DNA of 14,537 nt, taken from an uncultured Gemmatimonadota bacterium (GTDB lineage Bacteria > Gemmatimonadota > Gemmatimonadetes > Gemmatimonadales > GWC2-71-9). The stretch covers positions 1-14,537 of the forward strand of contig CAMLLJ010000042.1 in NCBI GenBank assembly GCA_946480845.1. The letters run 5' to 3'. The notes under the pieces were generated by a model. It made no database searches and had not been told where the DNA came from. It saw only the letters and a list, made by a program, of their open reading frames with translations. Shown piece by piece: positions 7,114 to 12,048 of this stretch. The translations under genes were made by a program, and so were the position numbers. The first letter of the stretch is position 1, and each line of letters starts with the position of its first letter.

Positions 7114-8018
7114 CGGTCCGGGCACTCCACGATCGCGATCCCGCCGGCGACGCCCATCTGGCGCTCGCCCGACAGCGCGAGCCGCCGCTCGTCCAGCCAG
7201 GCCACCCCTTCGCCCTGGATCTCCAGCCCGAAGATGCCGCACACGATGGGCGGATCGGCCGGCGCCAGGCCGCCATTCGCGGCCAGCTCGAAGAAGTAGA
7301 GGTCCACGTAGGTGCGCACCACGACGCGGCGGCCGTCGGGCGACAGGGCGGCGTCGGTCACCCGGCCTACCACCCCGCCGTCGGGGAGCGGCAGGATGCC
7401 GAGCAGCTCGGCCGTCACCGGCTTTGTGGAGTGCCAGGCCGAGGCGGGGACCCGGTAGACCTGGGGGCTGCCGACCCGGGCCTTGGAGATGAGCAGGACG
7501 TCCTGCTTCGGCGTGACGACCATCGCCTCGACGTCGGGCCGTCCGTCGGGAAACCGGAACGTCACCGACTCGGCGCCGCGCAGGTAGCGGGTGCGGACCG
7601 CCGGGTTCGGCTCGCGCACCCGATAGAGGGTGACATGGGTGCGCTTCCCGGTGTTGTCGCCGGTATCGCCGATGTAGAGGCAGGTCCCGCCCCGGCAGGG
7701 GCCGAGGCCCATCGCCTCCCAGTCGGCATTGGCGGTTCCGGAGACCTCCCAGCGCCACAGGTGGCGGCCCAGCGTGTCCACGGCAAAGACGTCGGGGCCC
7801 ACGCCGGAGTCCTCGATGGTCCAGAGCACGCCCGGGTAGGCCCGGCTCACCGCCAGGCCGGAGCTCTCATCGAGCTCCCTGTTCTCGAACGGGGCCACGC
7901 GCACCGTGCTGAGCGGTTCCCGGCGCTGCCACGACACCTGCGCCTCCGCGGGCGCGCAGGCCGCGAGCGCGGCGGCCGCGAGCGCGGCGGATGCAAGCAG
8001 CGCGGCGGGCCGGTTCAC
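7110..8018 (-). CDS. Putative beta-propeller lipoprotein
   Basis: A 302-residue protein from a GTG start at 8018, which overlaps the TGA of the upstream lipoprotein gene by four bases. Residues 1-20 are a lipoprotein signal peptide with lipobox LAAC and acylated Cys21. The mature part is probably a beta-propeller: ELDESSGLAVSRAYPGVLWT, then WTIEDSG, NADWEAMGLGP, LYIGDTGDNTGKRTHVTLYR, DVEAMVVTPKQDVLLISK and TDAALSPDGRRVVVRTY. This pattern (Ser-Ser-Gly-Leu-Ala start, Asp-Trp-Glu-Ala/Asp, Ile-Gly-Asp-x-Gly-Asn) is common in extracellular propeller proteins related to esterase-like phytase or SdiA-regulated families. No catalytic role can be proven. Its place between another lipoprotein and an exported hydrolase supports an envelope location. 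Confidence 0.82.
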   Translation of the reverse strand: MNRPAALLASAALAAAALAACAPAEAQVSWQRREPLSTVRVAPFENRELDESSGLAVSRAYPGVLWTIEDSGVGPDVFAVDTLGRHLWRWEVSGTANADWEAMGLGPCRGGTCLYIGDTGDNTGKRTHVTLYRVREPNPAVRTRYLRGAESVTFRFPDGRPDVEAMVVTPKQDVLLISKARVGSPQVYRVPASAWHSTKPVTAELLGILPLPDGGVVGRVTDAALSPDGRRVVVRTYVDLYFFELAANGGLAPADPPIVCGIFGLEIQGEGVAWLDERRLALSGERQMGVAGGIAIVECPDR

Positions 8019-9157
8019 TGGTACTGCACGTACACCGGAGAGGGATACAGCTCGATCACCTGCCGCATCGTCATCATCGGCTTGTCGTTCTTGTAGAACA
8101 GCTTGAAGCCGGTGTACTGGACCGGGTCCCGCTGCACCACGATGCGCCAGGTCGAGCGCTTGAGCGACGGCGCGCCGAATCCGTCCATATCGATCACCAC
8201 CTGCACGTTCGGGTCGCGCCGGATCTTCGACGCGTTGGTGAGCATCTTCGACGTGAAGCGGTGCACCACCAGGATCTTCGGCGGGATCCGCTCCTCGCGC
8301 ACCAGCCGCGAGAGCAGGTCCACCGCGTGGTTGATCTCCGCCGCGTCCATCGTCCCGATCTTCCGGCCCGGGCGCGTCCCGTTCCGCATGGCGAACTCCG
8401 GGTCGAGCGCGAGGTGGACGTAGGGCCGCCGGAGCAGGGGGATGAGCCGGGGCAGCTCGGCCTCGACGCTGCTGAGCCCGGGCTGCACGTCCACGAAGAA
8501 GAGCCAGCCGCGCTCCTCGGCCCAGCGCGCCACCCGCTCCATGACGCTGTCGGTCATGCGCAGGCGGTACTTCCCGTCGGCGCCGCCGCTCGCCTGCGCC
8601 ACCGTGACGATCATGTGGAGCGCGGGGCGCACGGTCCGCGTCGAGTCCGCGTCCGCCCATTCGGCGGCCGTGGCCTCGAGCTTCGCCAGCATCTGCGCGG
8701 GCGGCAGCTCGCCGAGGATCCCCATCCGCTTCGAGAGCGGATTGCCGTAGAAGGCGATGATGCGGTGCGAGGGCAGCAGCGCCCCGGGAGCCGGCGTGCC
8801 GAGGTCGGGCCAGGGAACGCTGTCGGTGGCCCCCAGCAGACGGCGCCGCGGTGCGGGCGCGGCGGAGTCCCGGGCGGCGCTGTCGGCCCGGGCCTGCGCG
8901 GCGAGCGCCGCGGCCGCGGCGACGCGCGCCATCGAGTCCGCCCGCGCCATCGAATCGGCGCGCGCGATCGAATCGGCCCGGAGCACCGAATCGGCCCGGG
9001 CCGCGGAATCCGCGCGCTGGGCGGCGAGCGACTCGACGGGCGTGGGCGTGGCCGTCACCGGCGTGGCCGGCCGTGGGTCGGTGCAGGCGGCGAGTGCCAG
9101 GGCGGCGAGCGCCACCCTGGCCGGCGAGACTGCGGAGCTTCGAAGCGGCACGGGCAA
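8015..9157 (-). CDS. Lipoprotein with RADS-repeat linker and conserved C-terminal domain
   Basis: A 380-residue protein. Residues 1-24 form a lipoprotein signal peptide with lipobox LAAC and acylated Cys25. Residues 26-45 are a Pro/Thr-rich spacer. Residues 48-78 are five near-perfect six-residue repeats of the form RADSxA, then an Ala-rich, probably helical stretch to about residue 107. Residues about 130-380 are a globular domain I cannot name: PSHRIIAFYGNPLSKRMGIL, PALHMIVTVAQAS, GWLFFVDVQPGLSSVEAELP, VHLALDPEFAM, KILVVHRFTSKML and VQVVIDMDGFGAPSLK. Regular alternation of hydrophobic strands ending in acidic residues and helices suggests a TIM-barrel-like, perhaps glycoside-hydrolase-related fold; this is inference. 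The gene begins 22 bases after the porin stop, and its stop overlaps the next start by four bases. Confidence 0.82.
   Translation of the reverse strand: MPVPLRSSAVSPARVALAALALAACTDPRPATPVTATPTPVESLAAQRADSAARADSVLRADSIARADSMARADSMARVAAAAALAAQARADSAARDSAAPAPRRRLLGATDSVPWPDLGTPAPGALLPSHRIIAFYGNPLSKRMGILGELPPAQMLAKLEATAAEWADADSTRTVRPALHMIVTVAQASGGADGKYRLRMTDSVMERVARWAEERGWLFFVDVQPGLSSVEAELPRLIPLLRRPYVHLALDPEFAMRNGTRPGRKIGTMDAAEINHAVDLLSRLVREERIPPKILVVHRFTSKMLTNASKIRRDPNVQVVIDMDGFGAPSLKRSTWRIVVQRDPVQYTGFKLFYKNDKPMMTMRQVIELYPSPVYVQYQ
8932..9021. repeat. Five tandem 18-bp units coding for RADSxA repeats
   Basis: Units begin at 8932, 8950, 8968, 8986 and 9004. On the plus strand each reads close to atcgaatcggcgcgcgcg, with changes mostly at silent or conservative positions. 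They code on the minus strand for the linker of the 8015-9157 lipoprotein. The unit is an exact multiple of three, so copy-number change would keep the frame and alter only linker length. Confidence 0.85.
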
Positions 9158-9179
9158 TCCGGATGGGGAACGGAGGAGG

Positions 9180-10595
9180 CTACCTCGCAGGCGCGACCTG
9201 CAGGACCCGCACTTCGATGCGCCGGTTGGCGTTGCGGGCGGCGGCGCTGGTGCCGCGCGAGACCGGCTCGCCGGCGCCGTAGCCCTTGGCCGTGATCCGC
9301 TGCAGCGAGATCCCCTTGGCGATCAGGTACCGGCGCACCGCTTCGGCCCGGAGCTGGGTGAGGTGCAGCGTCTCCGACGCGCTGCCGTCGCCGTGGGCCG
9401 CAATCTCGACCGAGACCCGCGGCTGCGCGGTGAGCACCTCGGCCAGCGAATCGAGCGGCGCATTGGCCGAGGCCGGGAGCCGGGCGCTCCCCGGAGCGAA
9501 GCTCACGCCGCTGAGGATGCGCCGCGAGCCCGGCAGCAGCGTCCCGCCGGTGGCGCGCTCGACGCCCGGCGGGCAGCCGAAGGTGTTGACCCGTGTGCCG
9601 GCGGGCGTCCGCGGGCAGCGGTCGAGGCCGTCGAGCACGCCGTCGCTGTCCTCGTCGCCCGGGCAGCCCAGCTGGTCCACGCTCGCGTCCTTCGGGGTAT
9701 CGGGGCAGCGGTCGAGGCCGTCGAACACGCCGTCCGTGTCGCCGTCGAGCGGACAGCCGCGCGGGTCCACGGCGGCCCCGGCCGGCGTGTCGGCGCAGCG
9801 GTCGATGCCATCGGCGACGTTGTCGGCGTCCGCGTCCTGCGGGCAGCCGGCGGCGTTGACCGTGGCACCCGCGGGCGTGGCGGGGCAGCGGTCGAGGCCG
9901 TCGGGCACCTTGTCGCTGTCGGCGTCGGTGGGGCACCCGCGCGGGTTCACCAGCGCGCCGAGCGGCGTGGCGGGGCAGTCGTCGTCGTCGTCGAAGACCA
10001 GGTCGCGGTCGGTGTCGATGACCGGCCGGCTCGCCAGCATCACGCTCACGCCGGCGTTGACGCCGAAGTTGACGAGCGTGTAATCGCCCACCGTGGACTG
10101 GCCGCTGGCGAAGCTGCCCACGCCCTCGGCCCGCAGCATGATCGTCTCGGTGATGCCGTAGCGGATCCCCACGCCGCCGAGCCACTGGCCGGTGCTGTTG
10201 CACGGGCCGAGCGGCGTCACCGGGCAGAGGTCCGAGTCGTAGCTGCTCGATCCGTAGCCCACCTTGCCGTAGACCGAATTGCGCAGGCCTAACGGGAAGT
10301 TGCCCAGCAGCGCGAAGGAGAAGGTGGTGACCTTCCAGCCCGGCCCCACCGTCGAGCTGGGCGAGGCGTAGCCCACCTCCCCTTCCACCGAGAACCGGTA
10401 GGGGAGCCAGACGCCGACGCGCCCGACCCCGCCCAGCCCGGCGTCGAGGTTGGTCTCGCTGTCGAAGGAGGTGTACGCGGCGGCACCGCCCACCTCGAAG
10501 AGGTAGCGCCGCTGCTGCGCGAGGAGCGGCGTTGCGGCAACGGCCAGCCCGAGCACGAGGCCGGCCGCACGCCCGGCGAGAGTGAGCAGTCGCAT
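9180..10595 (-). CDS. OmpA-family outer-membrane protein with thrombospondin type-3 repeats
   Basis: A 471-residue outer-membrane protein. Residues 1-26 are a signal peptide (MRLLTLAGRAAGLVLGLAVA onward, cut after PLLAQ). Residues 27-190 are a predicted eight-stranded beta-barrel (RRYLFEVGGAAAYTSF, FSVEGEVGYASP, NSVYGKVGYGSSS, LGGVGIRYGIT). Residues 192-342 hold five Asp-rich type-3 repeats (DxDxDxVxDGxDxCPxTPxGxxVxxxGCP), which bind calcium and act as a rigid periplasmic spacer in related porins. Residues 358-466 are an OmpA/MotB peptidoglycan-binding domain. GHTD is changed to AHGD, but the Asp and the Arg of LTQLRAEAVRRYL are kept, with a normal NANRRIEVRV end. ATG 10595 is chosen because it begins the signal peptide; the open frame to 10730 adds implausible sequence. 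It is the first gene of the envelope operon and tethers the outer membrane to peptidoglycan. Confidence 0.93.
   Translation of the reverse strand: MRLLTLAGRAAGLVLGLAVAATPLLAQQRRYLFEVGGAAAYTSFDSETNLDAGLGGVGRVGVWLPYRFSVEGEVGYASPSSTVGPGWKVTTFSFALLGNFPLGLRNSVYGKVGYGSSSYDSDLCPVTPLGPCNSTGQWLGGVGIRYGITETIMLRAEGVGSFASGQSTVGDYTLVNFGVNAGVSVMLASRPVIDTDRDLVFDDDDDCPATPLGALVNPRGCPTDADSDKVPDGLDRCPATPAGATVNAAGCPQDADADNVADGIDRCADTPAGAAVDPRGCPLDGDTDGVFDGLDRCPDTPKDASVDQLGCPGDEDSDGVLDGLDRCPRTPAGTRVNTFGCPPGVERATGGTLLPGSRRILSGVSFAPGSARLPASANAPLDSLAEVLTAQPRVSVEIAAHGDGSASETLHLTQLRAEAVRRYLIAKGISLQRITAKGYGAGEPVSRGTSAAARNANRRIEVRVLQVAPAR
9571..10020. repeat. Five 90-bp tandem repeats coding for type-3 calcium-binding units
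   Basis: The plus-strand motif GCAGCGGTCGAGGCCGTCG or a close variant occurs at 9615, 9705, 9795, 9885 and, more diverged, at 9975, an exact 90-base period. Each unit codes for 30 residues of the OmpA-like protein with two Cys and several Asp. Unit limits given here are approximate. The uniform period suggests duplication within the gene. Confidence 0.85.
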
Positions 10596-10603
10596 GGTCT
10601 CTA

Positions 10604-10632
10604 TAGATATCCGGCGCCCTGCCGAGGGACAA
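10604..10632 (-). promoter_or_regulatory. Putative promoter of the OmpA-like operon
   Basis: On the minus strand TTGTCC (10627-10632) and TATCTA (10604-10609) are separated by 17 bases, an arrangement like a sigma70 promoter with a modest -10. The -10 lies only eight bases before the ATG at 10595, so transcription would start at or almost at the start codon, giving a leaderless or nearly leaderless mRNA. No Shine-Dalgarno sequence is seen before this ATG, which is consistent. Confidence 0.45.
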
Positions 10633-10644
10633 GGCGCGGCGGGG

Positions 10645-10673
10645 TTGGCATTGCCGGAGGGGAGCGCTACGAT
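10645..10673 (+). promoter_or_regulatory. Putative sigma70-like promoter of the selenoprotein-pfkA operon
   Basis: TTGGCA (10645-10650; five of six consensus bases) and TACGAT (10668-10673; four of six) are separated by exactly 17 bases. Transcription would start near 10680, leaving a leader of about 37 bases before the ATG at 10717. Its -35 is 12 bases from the -35 of the divergent OmpA promoter, so the two may compete or share a regulator. Confidence 0.55.
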
Positions 10674-10704
10674 TCGCCTCGAACACGGCAGGCCCACCCC
10701 AGCG

Positions 10705-10709
10705 AAGGA
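10705..10709 (+). promoter_or_regulatory. Ribosome binding site of the selenoprotein gene
   Basis: AAGGA lies seven bases before the ATG at 10717. This spacing favours that ATG over the out-of-frame ATG at 10709, which overlaps the site itself. It supports real translation of the gene interrupted by UGA. Confidence 0.75.
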
Positions 10710-10716
10710 TGGCCGC

Positions 10717-10962
10717 ATGCGCGTGCGCATCGAGTTCTGCGTCGTCTGAAACTACCAGCCCCGAGCCGCCGGTCTGGCGGCTGAGCTGCAGCAGGAGTTT
10801 CCCGGCGTCGAGGTCGAGATGGTCCGCTCCTCGGGGGGCGTCTTCGACGTCGATGTGGACGGCGAGCGCGTCTTCTCCAAGCGGGAGGCGGGCCGCCACG
10901 CCGCGCCGGGCGAAGTGGCGGGGCTGATCCACCTGAAGAAAGGAACCCGGGCGCCGCCGTAA
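10717..10962 (+). CDS. SelW/Rdx-family selenoprotein, in-frame UGA at codon 11 read as selenocysteine
   Basis: An 81-residue thioredoxin-fold redox protein of the SelT/SelW/SelH (Rdx) family when TGA 10747-10749 is read as Sec. The N-terminus is MRVRIEFCVVUNYQPRAAGL: a first beta-strand followed by the family's C-x-x-U/C motif (Cys8, Sec11), then the typical NYxPRA. The rest continues without a break in family style: LAAELQQEFPGVEVEMV, SSGGVFDVDVDGERVFSKRE, GRHAAPGEVAGLIHLKK. Family members are normally 75-100 residues, and most bacterial ones have CxxC. AAGGA seven bases upstream sets the start. A hairpin with a GGUCU loop follows the UGA. The TAA (10960-10962) shares one base with the ATG of pfkA. 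A Cys-to-stop mutation (TGC to TGA) is the alternative, but the hairpin, ribosome site and coupling argue against decay. The physiological electron partner is unknown; relatives act in thiol/peroxide redox balance. Confidence 0.85.
10747..10788 (+). promoter_or_regulatory. Bacterial SECIS element directing selenocysteine at UGA
   Basis: After UGA (10747-10749) the mRNA can fold into CAGC (10756-10759) paired with GCUG (10785-10788), an internal loop, then a 7-bp stem AGCCGCC (10764-10770) with GGCGGCU (10776-10782) closed by the loop GGUCU (10771-10775). The apical loop begins 21 bases after the UGA. Known bacterial SECIS elements have a small loop with G among its first two bases at about 16-37 bases from the UGA, and E. 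coli fdhF carries the same GGUCU, which SelB recognises. The element lies within the coding region, as is usual in bacteria. Confidence 0.8.
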
Positions 10963-12041
10963 TGCGCATCGCGATTTCCACCGGGGGCGGGGACGCCCCC
11001 GGCCTCAACGCCGTCATCCGCGCCGTCGTGCTCTCCGCCCATCACCGCGGCTGGCGCACCTACGGCATCCGCCGCGGGTTCGAAGCGCTGCTCGGGAACG
11101 ACACCATCGTGGCCCTGGGGCCCGACGAAGTGCGCGGCATCACCCACCTCGGCGGTACCATCCTCGGCACCAGCAACCGGGGCAACCCCTTCCGCTACGT
11201 CATGCGGGCGGACGACGGCGCCGAGTACGAGTGCGACCGCTCCGACGACCTCTGCGCGGCGTTCCACGCGTCGGGGTTCGACGCGCTCGTCTCCATCGGC
11301 GGCGACGGGAGCCTGCAGATCGCCCACGACCTGGCGCAGAAGGGCCTCCCCGTGGTCTGCGTCCCCAAGACCATCGACAACGACGTGAGCGGCACCCAGC
11401 GCACCTTCGGGTTCGACACCGCGGTGGGCACGGCGACCGAGGCGCTCGACCGCCTGCACTCCACCGCGGAGAGCCACGACCGGGTGATGGTGGTCGAGCT
11501 GATGGGCCGCTATGCCGGGTGGATCGCGCTCAACAGCGGCATCAGCGGGAGTGCCGACGTCATCCTCATTCCCGAGATCCCCTTCGACATCGAGCGCGTC
11601 TGCGAGAAGATCCTCCGCCGCGAGCAGGCGGGCCGGCGGTTCAGCATCGTCGTGGTGGCCGAGGGTGCCAAGCCGAAGGACGGCAGCGTGGCGCTGGTCG
11701 AGCGGCGCGGCGTGGGCACGGTGGACCGTCTCGGCGGGATCGCGGGCCAGGTGGCGCGGGCGATCTCCGAGCGCACCGGCAAGGAGACACGCACGCTGGT
11801 GCTCGGCCACCTCCAGCGCGGCGGCTCCCCCACCACCTACGACCGGCTCCTCGCCCTCCGCTTCGGCGCGGCCGCCGTCCGCGCGATCGCCGAGGGCTCG
11901 TTCGGCGTCATGGTCGGCCTCAACGCGGCCACCATCACCCGCGTGCCGCTCGAGGACGTCGTGGGCCGCCCCAGGAACGTGCCGCTGGATTCCGACACCG
12001 TGCAGACGGCCCGCGAGCTGGGCATTTCGCTGGGCGACTGA
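10962..12041 (+). CDS. pfkA: 6-phosphofructokinase (ATP-type G/K active site)
   Basis: A 359-residue cytosolic enzyme that phosphorylates fructose 6-phosphate to fructose 1,6-bisphosphate in glycolysis. The N-terminal phosphate loop is ISTGGGDAPGLNAVIRA. GGDGS (113-117) has Gly at the position equivalent to E. coli Gly104, which marks ATP use, whereas PPi enzymes have Asp. PKTIDND (135-141) has Lys136 where E. coli has Gly124, and Asp139 is the catalytic base. MGRYAGWIA is the fructose-phosphate site; GHLQRGGSPT is the conserved late motif. The Gly/Lys pair matches group III ATP-dependent enzymes such as those of Streptomyces and Amycolatopsis. The ATG shares a base with the stop of the selenoprotein gene. 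The nearest AGGA is 17 bases upstream, too far for good independent initiation, so translation is probably coupled. The prolyl oligopeptidase gene starts seven bases after the stop. PPi activity cannot be fully excluded from sequence. Confidence 0.95.
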   Translation: MRIAISTGGGDAPGLNAVIRAVVLSAHHRGWRTYGIRRGFEALLGNDTIVALGPDEVRGITHLGGTILGTSNRGNPFRYVMRADDGAEYECDRSDDLCAAFHASGFDALVSIGGDGSLQIAHDLAQKGLPVVCVPKTIDNDVSGTQRTFGFDTAVGTATEALDRLHSTAESHDRVMVVELMGRYAGWIALNSGISGSADVILIPEIPFDIERVCEKILRREQAGRRFSIVVVAEGAKPKDGSVALVERRGVGTVDRLGGIAGQVARAISERTGKETRTLVLGHLQRGGSPTTYDRLLALRFGAAAVRAIAEGSFGVMVGLNAATITRVPLEDVVGRPRNVPLDSDTVQTARELGISLGD

Positions 12042-12048
12042 CCGCGCC

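Noticed and set aside
6242..7276. N-terminal extension of the M28 peptidase by about 345 codons
   Set aside because: The extension lies within the alpha/beta hydrolase gene in another frame, and a proper signal peptide begins at 6241.
9571..10020. Regular 90-bp repeats considered as a CRISPR-like array
   Set aside because: Repeats and intervals together code for type-3 calcium-binding repeats in one frame; there are no unrelated spacers.
10747..10749. TGA as a simple nonsense mutation of the second Cys in CxxC
   Set aside because: Not fully excluded, but the GGUCU hairpin at SECIS distance, intact downstream frame, good ribosome site and TAATG coupling make selenocysteine the better reading.
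10709..10927. Short plus-strand frame of 72 codons starting at ATG 10709
   Set aside because: It overlaps the selenoprotein gene in another frame, its ATG overlaps the ribosome site, and the product is Ser/Arg-rich with no family similarity.
9055..10932. Minus-strand frame of 625 codons crossing the selenoprotein and porin
   Set aside because: It is out of frame with the OmpA-like protein, which has signal peptide, repeats and OmpA motifs; the translation here is Arg/Ala/Gly-rich.
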